Source: Juglans regia
Taxonomy: Eukaryota; Streptophyta; Magnoliopsida; Fagales; Juglandaceae
Reading direction: 5' to 3'
Assembly (NCBI RefSeq): GCF_001411555.2
Contig: NC_049903.1
Span: 27,788,270 to 27,852,269, forward strand
DNA length: 64,000 bases
The position numbers and the translations under genes are program-made. Shown here piece by piece: positions 1 to 12,283 of the stretch; positions within the stretch are counted from its first letter, which is position 1; each line of letters starts with the position of its first letter. Below the pieces are notes generated by a model. The model was not told the DNA's origin and did no database searches. It saw only the letters and a program-made list of their open reading frames with translations.

Positions 1-100
1 TTCTTTGAACGTCCTCCAGATCCTCACTTTCAATATCTATTGCAACATCCTCCTCTACAATGAGATTTAATTGTTCCCACATCTCCTCCAAGTTTTCCAT
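1..100 (-). pseudogene. LINE ORF1 N-terminus, runs off the window
   Basis: An open frame starts at ATG 98-100 and reads leftward off the edge for 33 codons. It begins MENLEEMWEQLNL and is followed by an acidic stretch. The ORF1 of the plus-strand LINE at 35944 begins with a similar pattern (REKWDRLKLNDEES), which is why I read this as the start of a LINE gag-like (DUF4283 type) ORF1. Only the first residues are visible, so whether the element is intact cannot be judged. A short host gene is the alternative. Confidence 0.45.
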
Positions 101-1024
101 TACCCATTATTGAAACACTAAATATTTCGATGCTTCACCTATACACTTCAGCGAAACCACCACAGAGATAGTGACTCTACTACACCACCTCTATCTCTCT
201 AAGAAAGAGCATAGTGAGGAGACTTGAACAATCAACTTCCCAGAACTTGGATATATCTTGAATGTTTTTTATTTTATGCAAAACATGTACTTTTAACTAA
301 ATTTTGGAAATGGGTTTGATGAAACCAATATTGATGCTCTTGGATGTCAAAAAATGTCCTACATACATTGCCTTTTTATTAGATTAGCCAAGATGACCTT
401 TTCTTACAGTTGTTCGACATATAATATATATATATATATATATATGTAAGGAACACTAGCTTTGGCAACACATTTAATTGTTTTCTCTCTCTTTCCAAAC
501 GGCCATCTTCGTTAGCCAACTTTATACCTAATTCAATATGGGATGCAATTGATTGAAGTTAATTAAAATCAACTAGATGTATTTTTAGGTCAAATTTAGC
601 TACAAATATGCACATACTAGCCAATGCTAACGCTCTTTTTTTCAAAAGAGCGAGAGAATGTAAATTGCACGTAAAAGTGTCATTTCACACAAAGTGGTGT
701 TGAAGGTTGAGTAAGAGAGCACCACCAACTATATATGCACACACTCATTAGAATGAGAACTATTAAATTAAAATAAAGCTACCTAGATAGCTTTTATTTA
801 TCCACAATGGAAGGCCATAGAATTTATTTCCTTATAGAATTTATATAGGCTTAAATCCCTATATAAAAATCAAATATTATAAATTTAGAATTAAATATAC
901 TACAAATATTATGTTAAACTTGTAAATAAATAAATTAATATATATATTGATTCAAAAATTTAGTTCAATTGTATAGTATGTACATTAACATGATATATAT
1001 ATATATATATATATATATTTGAAA
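101..1024. other. AT-rich intergenic DNA, no gene seen
   Basis: No coding signal on either strand. It contains two (TA)n microsatellites, near 424-445 and 993-1018. The second directly abuts the 3' end of the minus-strand LINE and may be its tail. Confidence 0.5.
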
Positions 1025-3637
1025 TCAAACATTACTGCTTCTATTCATCAAATGTTGATAATACAATCTTGTCCTACTCAGATGGCCTTCTGGACCATCT
1101 TCTATCCATACTACCTCCTCATTTATATTGTATGCAAATTTTGCTAAAAAAGGTGCTACCATGTTAGCTTCTCTATACATGTGTGTAACTGACCACATAG
1201 GTTTATGTACTAACTGCTCTCTGCTATCTGCTATCGGTTGCCCATTCCACTCCCAGTTTTCATCTACACAATTAACAGCCTTAATAACCTCCAAAGCATC
1301 CCCTTCAAAAACAGCCTCCCCAATATTGAATTCTGAGCACAGCTTCAAAGCTCTCCACAAAGCTACTGTTTTTGCAACCACAAAAGAATTAACATGTATT
1401 TTTTTTCAGGCAAAGAGAAACAAGAACATCCCCTGTTGCATCTCTTATAATCACACTAGCTCCCATCATCATGTTTTTCTCATCATAAGTTGCGTCCCAA
1501 TTCACTTTCACTACTCCTTCCCTCGGTGCCTTCCACTTAGCAAGCTCTCTTTCTCCTCTACTGTTATTAGTTGTTCTGCTACTACTGGTTGCTCTACTAT
1601 TTCCTTGAGCACTTTGATTCTCCTCTATGCTATGTTTGGCTTGGGTAAAAATGGCTTTTGGGTTAGAAAAACCATTTTCAAACACCAATTTGTTTCTCCT
1701 CAACCACACATTTTGTAACACAGTAGCTACAAGGCCCAGCTCTTCTTCATTCAACTTCTCTGCCATTTTTCTCCATACTACTCCAATATACTCTTCTCCA
1801 TAAGCCCATTTCCGCATTGGACTCCCTTCCTCAGCCCAGACATCCACAACCGCAGGACACCTCCATAAAACGTGGCATAGGGTCTCTTCTTCTCTCTCAC
1901 AGATGGGGCATGTAAACTTGTCTAACACCCTTCTTTTAAACAAATTACTACTTGTTGGTAAACAATTATTAATAGCTTTCTAGACAAACATTTTAATCAC
2001 ACTAGGGATATTCAACCCCCATAACTCTCTCCATCCTTCTCCCCTTACAGACCTACACGAAGGCTCCCCACTTATCCTTCTCTTCCTCTCCATCTCAAAA
2101 TGGTATGTTGATTTAACACTAAAAACCCCTTTGTTGGATGGAGCCCAAATCTGTTTATCTTCTAAACCAATTGAGCTTATAGGAATGCTACAAATAATAC
2201 CAGCCTCTTCTTCATTAAACACCTCCTTCACTAACCCCTCCTTACATCTACCACACCCTTCTTCAATTAGCTGGTCTACTCGAGCCTCTGCTGCTAGTAC
2301 CCTCATTGGAGACTGTACTTTATAAGAAGACAACTTTGGGATCCACCTATCCTCCCACACTCTTATTTTCTTGCCATTTCCAAGTCTCCACACCAATTCA
2401 TCCCTCAGAAGCTCTAGAGAACCCCATAAGCTCCTCCAAATCAGTGAAGGATTAATCCCAAGCTTTGCTTCTAGCACACTAGAATGCTTGTGGTATTTAT
2501 CTTTCAAAACTCTTGCAACCAAGGAATTAGGGTTAATTAAAGCTCTCCAACACTGTTTTGCTAGAAGAGCTTTATTAAAACTCTCTAGCTCTCTGAACCC
2601 TAATCCCCCATTGAGTTTTGACTCCCCCATTGAGTTTTGACTCCCCCATTTTGCTCCACTTCATCTAATTAATCTTCTTGTCATTGTCCTTATAGCCCCA
2701 CCAAAATTTAGACATGAGAACAGCAATCTCCTTGCACAGCTTTTTGGTAGAGCAAAGACATTCATGTGGTAAGATGGAATAGCCTGGACTACTGCCTTTA
2801 GAAGAACCTCCTTTCCAACAAGTGAAAGGAAGTGATTTTTCCAGTTATTTATTTTGAGCCAAATCCTATCTTTTATTCCTTGAAAAGTATTATACTTTGA
2901 TCTTCCCACTAGAGTAGGCAGACCTAAGTATCTTTCATAATTGTTTTGCATCCTACCTCCAGGCTCCTTCACTATTCTGTCCCAATCTCCATTCCACCCG
3001 TTGGAGCTAAACATGATAGAAGTTTTCTGCTTATTCAAACATTAACTAGAAGCCATCTCATACTTGTTCAAAATACCATTGATTTTCTGTCATTCATCCC
3101 AACAAGCTCTCCCAAAAATGATGCAATCATCTGCAAAGAGGAGGTGAGCAAGTCTAACACCCCCTCTAGCCGCTCCTACTCCCCTTAACTCACCCCTTTC
3201 TTCAGCCCCATTAATGAGATTACTCAGCCCTTCAGCACATAAAAGGAAGAGGTGGGGGGAAAGGGGATCCCCTGTCTTAGCCCTCTTGTTGGTTTAATCA
3301 CTTTTCTTGGCTCCCCATTAACCAACATAGCATATGTAACCATGGTGACACACTCCATTATCAGCTTAACCCATCTGGCCCCAAACTCCAACTTCTCCAT
3401 TACTCTTTTCAAAAAGGGCCACTCCACCTTATCATAGGCTTTGGAAATATTTAATTTCAGTGCCATGCTGCCCTCCTTTCCCTTATGCCTAGTTTTCATG
3501 GTGTACGATGTCTCATAAGCCGCAATTATGTTGTCTACTATCATTCTTCCCGATACAAAAGTACTTTGATGCTTTGAGATTACTGCATTCAGCACCCTTT
3601 TCAATCTATTGGCATTAACATAATATATAAAGAACAA
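1025..3637 (-). pseudogene. 5'-truncated LINE (L1 type), reverse transcriptase to RNase H
   Basis: Read on the minus strand, broken frames follow the order of a plant L1-type LINE ORF2. Reverse transcriptase begins at 3637-3224 (ISKHQSTFVSGRMIVDNIIAAY, interrupted here: ISKHQSTF...GRMIVDNI, then SKAYDKVEW). The catalytic box reads LLFADDCIIF near 3150. RT thumb and connection follow (NNYERYLGLPTLVGRS, 3038-2661). Next come a zf-RVT zinc-finger segment (2630-1800) and an RNase H domain (NWDATYDEK near 1480, then EGDALEVIKAVN near 1300). The usual RQGDPLSP motif is altered to RQGIPFPP. Stops and frameshifts separate the blocks at about 1945-1980, 2631-2660 and 3040-3220, so it is dead. Endonuclease and ORF1 are absent, consistent with 5' truncation, and the 3' end meets a (TA)n tract. 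It is the same family as the plus-strand copy at 35944-45032. Confidence 0.9.
2613..2655. repeat. Short tandem duplication inside the LINE
   Basis: A unit of about 19-22 bp carrying ACTCCCCCATTGAGTTTTG occurs twice in succession, followed by a third partial ACTCCCCCATT. It breaks the ORF2 frame between 2631 and 2660. It probably arose by slippage after the element died. Confidence 0.75.
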
Positions 3638-3640
3638 GCA

Positions 3641-4778
3641 GACAAGGCAATAGAGACAAGCATTGGTTTGCTTTTTGACTTAAAACATTTTATTGGAACA
3701 TAGGACTATAAATCATTGCCGACATGCATTTTATTCACTTGACTTTTCAACCATTCCCATTCATTCATTGGAAAAGTACTTATTCACATTTTCAACAACC
3801 CTTGATTCATTTTATTTTTACCTTTGAGTAAATTAAAAAGAAAACCCTATTCAGTTCTTTCTTATATAGATATAATATGGTTTCATAAAGTTGGGTTGGC
3901 ATTTATTCAAAAATATATATAAAAAAAAAAAAGAAATAAAATTTACAGTTATAGAGTGGGCAAGCATCGCGCAATCTCTTTAAAAAAAATGAGTAAATAC
4001 GAGACCTAAATGAAAGAAAATTAATTTTTTAATAATAGACCTCACTCTTTTTCAAAGCGATTGTGCGGCACTTGCGCACTCTACGATTATACATAGCATT
4101 ACTCATAAAAAAAAATTATTTTACTCTACTAAAAAATAATGGACAAGATATATTTGAAATATATATATATATTATGTCAATTTATATACATCTGTCTTTT
4201 CATGTATAACCCGTGAATCATGACAAAGGCATATATATGAATGAATTAATGATGTACCATTAGAATTAACAAAAGAACAGCATGAGTGACAAGATATCAA
4301 TCCATGATTTACTGCAGTACTTAGCTCAAAGTTTGGGGAAACACCATCCAAACAGGGCCTGAGAACTTCATGGGATTGACTTGAATCACTGGAAGAAAAA
4401 AAAAATGGATTTTTGCAATGTGGTTTGTCAAAGCAAAGTTAAGAGAATGCTCACAATATTTCTTGCAAAATTTACAGTCATGATAAAAACTATATATATA
4501 TATATATATATATATATGGCTATTAAGCTAATTCTTCTTAAAGCCATAAGTACTATTTAACAATAGTTTCAATATTAATTCACTCTCTAAACAAAGATCA
4601 ATCACACAACCCTCATGATTTGAACAAATTGCTAGATAAACAAAACATAACACCAGATTAATGTCATATATTACATCCTCATGATTCTCTATGTATTCCT
4701 AATATCTATAAGAGATCATCAACTCAACTGTTTCCAATCTGATAAAAAAAAAACTACAACCACCACTTCCAAAACTTC
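3641..4778. other. AT-rich intergenic DNA, no gene seen
   Basis: No coding evidence. It contains the inverted-repeat element at 3938-4108 and a (TA)n tract near 4491-4516. The right part is probably 3' flank of the minus-strand small peptide gene. Confidence 0.5.
3938..4108. repeat. MITE-like inverted-repeat element, family C, copy 1
   Basis: The ends are imperfect inverted repeats: left GAGTGGGCAAGCATCGCGCA, right (reverse complement) GAGTGCGCAAGTGCCGCACA. The interior carries GAGTAAATACGAGACC and an ATTAATTTTTTAATAATAGA block. Related interiors occur at 15455-15585 and 49005-49112. No target duplication was identified and the outer borders are approximate. Confidence 0.6.
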
Positions 4779-5629
4779 TTATCCTTGTATTTTCTTGCCC
4801 TGCAACACAAACAACAGCACAATAAATGGTGAATGAATTTAAAAAAAAACAAAACAAAACTACTAATTTCCATATGCATCCAGTACCTCATGATGATCCA
4901 AATAACAAGTGAATTTGTGTGAATCAGTGAAATTAATTGCTGTTGAGTCCCTGTAGAAACCCCTTTTTTGGATTGTGAATCAATCAAACCCCATTTTCTA
5001 TTTCATATAGTTTTGGCTACCAAACATATATGTTGTAGCATAAATGTTTATTCATAAGGGACCCCAAATTGCAATTCCATCATATATAGTACATTTTTTT
5101 TTTTTTTTTATAACAACTCCACACCTTTTTGAGCTAAATCCTTCTAAAATATGAAGAAACCCAAAATAAGAAATAAATCACTTAATGCATGATCATGAGA
5201 CTTACTTTTAGTCCTTTTCCTCCTATATTATCATGACCCCTTGAGCCCTTGGATTTGGTAGGTTCCAGAGCAGTTTTTCGATGGATCAAAGGTGGTTTTC
5301 CACGAGAGCGATCAGGCGGAGGAATTGATGAGTGGGTCTCTGGACCTCTATAATCAATTTCATACACCTGATCATGAGTACCCAACTCTCTGCAACTCCC
5401 TAATCATAAACCAACTTTAAATCAGTGTCTGACAATAATCTTACACAACTCCTTTTCAACTTCTGCGTTTACCAAACAAATATGTTGAGGGAGAAAGACA
5501 GAATAAAATATATATATTATATATATATATATATGCATATATTTATAGGAGCAAACCTCTTGAGAAGTAAGGCACTGTGATGAGAAGGAAGAGAAGAAGG
5601 AAAGTGGTGATGCTAGGCTTGAGCTCCAT
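4779..5629 (-). CDS. Small putative secreted peptide precursor (91 aa, 3 exons)
   Basis: My model joins 5629-5557, 5387-5206 and 4799-4779. Exon 1 encodes a signal peptide: MELK, then a Leu/Phe-rich core, ending VPYFSR. Exon 2 encodes a hydrophilic tail, ELGTHDQVYEIDYRGPETHS, then IPPPDRSRGKPP. The acceptor GCAGAG|AGTTGG keeps this frame; the nearby GCAG|AGAG acceptor does not. Exon 2 ends at a consensus donor (AAA|GTAAGT). The acceptor TTTGTGTTGCAG|G then gives a C-terminus GKKIQG and a stop. If that intron is retained, the protein ends 7 codons later at 5182 with nearly the same length. A 5'UTR intron is likely (donor TAAAG|GTATCC at 5722, acceptor TTCTGCAG at 5637). I chose ATG 5629 (CCATGGAG context) over an overlapping out-of-frame ATG at 5634. 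The tail resembles an uncharacterised plant family of short secreted proteins with a YRGPETH..IPPPD core. No function is known to me. Confidence 0.68.
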
Positions 5630-5722
5630 GGCATTCCTGCAGAACTGATATCAGTTTGTCTGAGATTGTAAAATCATAGTCATATATTATGTGTATATAT
5701 ATAGAGGGAAGAAGGGGATACC

Positions 5723-7174
5723 TTTATGTCAAGAGGTGTGTGTTCACGGAATAAGCATGGAAAAAAAGAGCAACTGAGGTATTTTTCTCAGCTTTTGGCA
5801 AAGTGAAACCGCCTCAATCGACAAAGCAATAAGTTTGCAAGGTACAGATGTCGATGTGTTGGGTTGGAACATTTATGTTAGTGTAACCATACCCATATAT
5901 GTAATTTTCTTTTAGTTTTTAGGCTACTTTATATATGTAATATTTGCATTATCTTGTATGGTCAGGACAGCTCCATGTGTTTATAATTAAACATGTCTTT
6001 TCGAGGGACATCACTCACATTAGCCACGGTCCCACACCTACTCCGGCTCAGCCTGTTTCCCTTATCATTTTCTCCAGAGTTTTGGAGAAATTCTAAACAT
6101 AAATAACTCATGTCTACCCAATTCACAGCATAAGACCATGGGGAGGCTGGTTTTGCTGTCATATACAATATACATACAGGTTAGAAGGCCAGGCTGACAT
6201 GATAACTAATTAATAAGCACTACTTTACTCCAGAGATAACATTGGAAGAATGAATGCAAAATTGTATTCAAAAGGATGAAATCGGTGCTGAATTTTGTAC
6301 TCTCATTGATCTGTTTCTGAGTTTCTTGAACCATAGAGGATTCAATGTTTGAATGGTCAATATGCTGAACACCTGATTATGCCATTGGAGCTGGCTCCTC
6401 ACAAATGTTGGCCAGGTGAATATCATTTCCATGGATCCCCCACTACTTTGGAAAGAACAGCATAAAGAGGATAGTCCAGAATCAATAGTAGAAACAAAGT
6501 TTTCATGAGCATTGATAGGGTATTCAACAAAGTTTGACCAAAATATAGCTAGAGAATTCACTTTTATAAATTTAGTTAGTCACTTTTCAACAACACCAAA
6601 TAACAGACTCTCCAAATCTATCACTACTCTATTAAAATATTGATTTTAATCTTTTAATTTATTTTAATTCTAATTGTAATTTAAATATTTATTTGTTATT
6701 AAAAAAGTACATATTAATTTTCTAACGTTGATATTAGATTTTAAAAGAAAAAATTAGCATCAACTTATAATAATATTGCAGAACTAGAACTTGAAGCACT
6801 TCTAGCAAGATGATGACACGTCATTGAAATGATGACTGATGGAGACTGGCCGCTTTCTGTGGTTGAGTTTGAGATTTGGGTACTTCATACTTTTGAGACG
6901 AAGATGAATTTTTTAGAATTGTGAGCTAGCGCGAAATGAATAGCATGCGGGAGAGGGAATTTTTTATGCCAAAATAATATTTGGCTAGCAACTTAGACTC
7001 AACAGATTTAACTAGTGAAAATGATTAAAGTTAAAAATACTGTAGATTTGTTGAGTCCACTATAGTGAGTTTTTATACAATCTAGTTAAACTTTGACCAA
7101 AATATAACTTTATTGAATCCACTACTAGTGCTTTAATAAGTGGGCTAAAACTGAAAGAGAACTTTCCGATGATC
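5723..7174. other. Upstream and intergenic DNA, no gene seen
   Basis: The left end is 5' leader and promoter-side sequence of the small peptide gene. The rest has scattered short open frames (for example minus-strand 6268-6561) with no recognisable domain, no splice-supported continuation and no repeat signature that I can name. Confidence 0.45.
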
Positions 7175-7430
7175 AAAAGAAAAAGCGGCTTTGATGGCCG
7201 TTACCGAAGTCATAAGTTTTGGAATGAAAAACCCGATCATAGAAGGAGACTCATTAGATGTTATCGCGGCCGTACAAAAGTAATGATCGTCTCACAATGG
7301 ATTAGAAGGTTATCCTCTTTATAGAGTATATATCATGGGCACTCAAAGATAACCATATCATGGAAGACTTCAAAGATCAGAACTGGAATTGCATGGTCCC
7401 ATGAACTGGTTAAGCTCATATGTATCATAA
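7175..7430 (+). pseudogene. LINE RNase H relic
   Basis: A plus-strand frame near 7183-7280 reads KAALMAVTEVISFGMKNPII, then EGDSLDVIAAVQK. This is the alpha-helix plus EGDS core of the RVT_3/RNase H domain at the C-terminus of plant LINE ORF2. It ends in a stop, and further degraded RNase H-like sequence follows to about 7430. No reverse transcriptase is attached, so this is an isolated tail. Confidence 0.65.
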
Positions 7431-7881
7431 CCAGCTGCAGATGAAAAAAAGTTGTGGCATTGGGAAAGTACCATCCCCCAATATTAAGAGTAGTCAAATG
7501 GAGCTCCAGTCATTTTCATGGAAATTATTAGTGGGCCAAAGGGTTCAAGATGAAACATGGACGTTTATTGATTGGATATGTCTGAAGGATGGGTATTTTT
7601 AGCACTAAAATATCCAAAAATATGCTGTCTTCTGTCGGCCTTTCCGTGCAACAGTCCATTAATAGAGAGAGAGGGTTACCGATGACAAGGTTTCTGTGTT
7701 GTTTGGTTCGGCTCTAGTAGTGAGTTTGAAAAAATTGTACCAGTTTTTATAGCAGCCAAAGATTGCCAGAAAGCTTGAAACTTTGGACTGCACTAAATTT
7801 GCCTGCAATAACCTTAAAAAAGATATAAATAACAGAGATGCAGGGCTTCTGATATATATCATATATGAAACCAGACGGTGA

Positions 7882-7915
<34 letters not shown>

Positions 7916-10900
7916 CAGGATAGGACAGCTGGTGTAGACAAAATAGTAGAAACTTACAAATATATATAGGACATCTCTTTTTTTAAGATGGATTGTTAAA
8001 TCTTCTTTCTTTCAATTAAAATGTTAGTTAGATGGTTAATCTATAGAGAAAATCTTCAAACCGGTCGGGTGTTTTTTTCTTTTTTACACCTTTCAATCAA
8101 ATTTGGACACATAAGAGACTTATAAGAATTACGATGGGTGTGACTTTTCCCTTTCCCTTTCCCTGTTCTCTCTTCTCCCCCGTCTTCCGAATCTCTAGCC
8201 ATCTCTCAAGTTCATTCCACCTAATCTCTCTAACCTTTCATTCTTAGAATTTTTGCTTCTTTTTTGTAACTAGCTCACTGGCCCCATCCCAACTCCCGAT
8301 TCCCTCCTCATTTATCAAATAACAATCTGTTTGGTGCTGAAAGATTGAAGGATTTCATATATTTCATTTTCCTTACCAAATGTTGGATATACAGTGTGCT
8401 ATTTAAAGGGAAACAATACCCAGTGGTGCTCAGGCATTGTATCGAGCAAATTGTGTGCGCTGGCATTTCTAGCCTAGCTGTGAGTTGGTTACAATAGAAT
8501 TGCAATTCCTCAATACAAAGAATAATTTCACAACAAAATTACATAATTGTTATAGAAGATTATGCCGAGTGAAGGTGCGGAGGACCTTTGTGTGGTATTG
8601 AGTTGGGACCACTTTCAATTGTGCTCTTTTGTGGAGCTGAGGTGGAGCCATTTTCGGTTGGAGTGAGATTACTCTGCCGCCCCACTCTTATCGCTGGGCG
8701 TACCGCCCAGTATTTTTTTTTTCCTTTTTTCTTTTTACATTTTTTTAATACATTTAAATATTTTTAAAAAATAAAAAAAATACACCAATACACTTAAAAT
8801 CACTTTCTTAATCACTAAGTAAAAAAATATTTTGATCAGCGGTCAAATAGAGTGGTCAAAATGGAGAGGCAAACTAGTTTTATTCTTTCGGTTGTCATGC
8901 TTTTAGGTTCGATACCAAGAAATATAAGTTCCAACACAACAAATTTGGAGCTCTTGATACTAGCAGAGACTCAAGTTTTAGTGTGTGTGAGAGAGAGAGC
9001 AGAGGGAGAAAGGAAGTTTGAGGCTGCTCGACGAGGGGTGGGGGGAGGAGAACAGAGATCGGGGTGCGGGTGGAGACAAATTTATAAAGATTCCTTACAT
9101 GTAATTGTATTGTTAATTTTGTTAGAATCTCTACATGTCTTTTTATCAGTGGTTGGTGTAAAATACTGAAAGTCACCCGTCCTACTCCTAGCGCCCCTCT
9201 AATCTATATTCATGTACCACACATAGTTTTAGTATTTTCTTAGGTAAAAAGGTTGCATTAATTGCTGGTACTGGTGGTGTATGAAAACAACATTGCCGTA
9301 TGGTTGCAGGTTATCTTTCATGTGTATCGTGTTGGGTCCAACATCAACAGCTATGTCGTGGCTGGACTGGAATATGGGTCTTTCTGGAGTTTATGACCAG
9401 CAACTGCCAGTATGACTGGGACAGTGACTCCAAGCCAGCCTCATAATCTTTTCAATCCCAGCAGCAAATTTGCAGACAGCACCTTCAACTGCCCATCTCA
9501 TCTCACCTGTCCTGACACCTCTCTCTCTGTACTATAGATTGTATTAATCATAGACGTACAACTCTGCACTCATGAGGAAATGTTTTTGAATTATCCGAAA
9601 TGAACTCGCAAAAACCACCTTTGATCCATAGAAAAACTGTCTTGAACAACCGGTGCTAATAAAAATAAAAAATAAAAACAGAGATGTACAAAACCATGGT
9701 GGACTAAGGGCTTTCTAACAAAAATCAGTATTTGTTCTGCATTTGCCTCTGATGGACTTTGGGACTGATAGTAGGGACTCCGAGCAAACCTGTGACCGAA
9801 GAAGCCCATGTTTTCAACTTTGGGCCTTCTTTGAGTTGCTTATGATTGCTTCAAGACTATCCCCAATTGCTTGATAGACCACGCTCATACCCTAGGACTT
9901 ACACCGGCAGATCCATATATTATATAACAGACAGCTTTTCCAATTTCCAAAACAAAAAAGCTGTACGCATGTTTTCTTCTCCCTTTAGTGTCTGCTTCAT
10001 GGTTTTGCACGATTTGTCTGCTGGGAACACTGAACAAACAGCTTTCAGCTTTTCAATCTAATTGCTAATTATTCCTAACCTCCTCAATCTCAGCCTAAAG
10101 TCAGGATATAGAGCTAGAGCTGTACACACACACACATAAAAACTGTATATGATAGGGTGTATATATAGATGTTAGTATAGGTCCGTGACAATCTCATACT
10201 GTGATATTTACAGGTGCAGGCAGCAGCACTTCACTTTTGAAAAATTTGGGGTCTTCTTGTGGTATAATTTCTTTTGGGTCCTACTTTTCCTAAAAGCCTG
10301 AACACTGGTTGCAGATGCAGTGAGGTAGTGTATAATCTAGGCTTCTACCTCGAGAGAGAAAGTCTTCTGACAAAGGAAAAATTGTATTTACCCAGAAAAA
10401 GAAAAGAGGGTTTTCTTTTCTTTTATTTTTTCTGCCAACTCTTTGGAAAGTGCATCTTGCCTTTCTGTAATATACAAGCTGAAGCCACCCTTTCAAGGAA
10501 TACACAATACAGCAACACCCATTCACAGTATAGTTTCGTTATTTGTAGATTCTGATTTATGAGTGATAACTTTTGTTGTTGGATCAGTGCTTGTTATGGT
10601 GCTGTGAGAGCACAGCATAGTGGGGAGATATTTTAAGTAAACAAGCCTGTCATTTGAAAGCAACATAACAGAGAGTGTCATTTGCTATTTATAAGATTTG
10701 TTGTCGCTCCTAATCAAATTGATTGAAATTCAATGTTCCAATGATAAGATTGTTATATGGCCAAAAGAAAAATGATGCGTTGAGGAGCCAATAAAGCCTG
10801 TAACATCCATTCTATATGAAGTGGCCTGGGTCCCAGAATGACACCATTTTTTTACAAAAAAGTCTCTGTTTGTAAGGGTCTTTCACACCATCTAGCACAT

Positions 10901-12283
10901 AAAAGTATTAAGTATTTTGCGGTTTCTACAAATCTAATGAATTCTACAGCAAGTAGTGTTAAATCCAGGGCCTTTCACTCTATCAAGTAGTTGAAAATCT
11001 ACTGTAAGTTTTGACTCCACACTCAGTAGCCCTAGTATTCCAAAATCCGTATATGTACAGATAGCATGTGCCCGAAACTTCCTCCAAGGGCCAGGACTGT
11101 TCGCTCTGTGAACCCCACTTTTAATTATGATAGAACTACCCCCCAAAGCTTAAATCCAGAACAAGGTATGCATGTGCATACGATGAATCCAATGGCTTCA
11201 GTTTAAGCTGATTAGAAGAAAATCCCTGTGAACTGCTGCAGTTAAAAACCCAAACTTATGTATGTCCTTCCTAGACACTGCTCAGCTCCAGTAAATAAAC
11301 CACACCATGAGTCAAGAGCCATGCATGTCCAAACCTTGGTCTGGTTTCTAACAGGAGAAATGTCTGGTTCACAATGCTATTAGTTAGATCTACTTAAAAA
11401 AAAAAAAAAAAAAGCTTTGAAATCTATATGTTACCTCATCCTCTTATAACAGAACATTCTATCTCGAGCCAAACTTTGTAAATGTCCACCCCAGATGTCT
11501 TATCTAATAATGTGAACAGAATGATGGCTTATGTTTCCTAACAATCCTGAAATAAAACGTTCTATAGCTAGCAGACAACAACCTGACCACGAATCTCTCA
11601 CATTATAGGTCCTTTTGACCATACTTTAGGTGAACATATCTTTTGAAGTTGAAATTAGTGGGTCTAAAATCTTTAATTGCGATCTCTGAAAACAAGAAAA
11701 AGGCTACCCAATAGGATGAGACTTATTAAAAAGTTAAAAGATAGACGTGTTTACATTATTTATTACTCTTGCTTTAAACAAACATAGATATCTGAGAGTC
11801 ATATATGAACATGTATTAAAATAAGAAGTGGGACATCTGATAAAGATATGATAATGGGTTTCTACCAAATGCTATAAAAGTTGGTCAGAGTATCCAAAGA
11901 TGCTTACATTAATCAAAATCCCATCACCCCCAATTCTAAACCAGTACATAAAGCAAAAGCAGAAAACACTAAGAACAGACACAAGACTTAAATTAATCAA
12001 ATTGATTTTTATGACAAAAACAAAGAAAGTAACAAATACAGCAGCCATGAGCACCGGCAGAGTAGATGAACACAACTTCTTCATTGGTTTCAGCTTTCAG
12101 TGTACAACTAACTTAACCTTTTGGTTTATATAATTAGGGCCAATTACCAAAGAGCCATAGAGATTCTCTCGTACAGCCCAACATGTATTAATTATATGTA
12201 TATATATAAAAACCAATATAATTTCAGTTGCCAAATTTATAAAAATCATATAGTAAATGAGATAAAAATTAGTAATTAAGTAA
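7431..12283. other. Long intergenic stretch without a supported gene
   Basis: I found no protein family or consistent exon chain over 4.8 kb. It holds a (TA)n tract at about 7887-7914, a repeat element at 8693-8850, a short (CA)n near 10120-10137 and a poly-A run at 11396-11413. Open frames near 8852-9169, 9591-9809 and 10274-10555 lack recognisable domains. An untranslated RNA cannot be excluded. Confidence 0.45.
8693..8850. repeat. AT-rich repeat element, family D, copy 1
   Basis: The interior (ATTTAAATATTTTTAAAAAA, then CACTTAAAATCACTTTCTTAATCACTAAGT in shorter blocks) matches the interior of the elements at 19471-19674 and about 46788-47200. The flanks carry partly complementary CCACTCTTA and GAGTGGTC motifs. 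Borders are approximate. Confidence 0.5.

Noticed and set aside
4754..4987. A 77-codon minus-strand frame ending CRARKYKDKKFWKWWL
   Set aside because: It reads through the intron of the small peptide gene. The splice acceptor TTTGTGTTGCAG inside it places only a short last exon there, in another frame.
8852..9169. A 105-codon plus-strand frame starting MVKMERQ
   Set aside because: No recognisable domain, low-complexity Arg/Glu/Gly stretch, overlapping frame on the other strand, and it begins at the edge of a repeat element.
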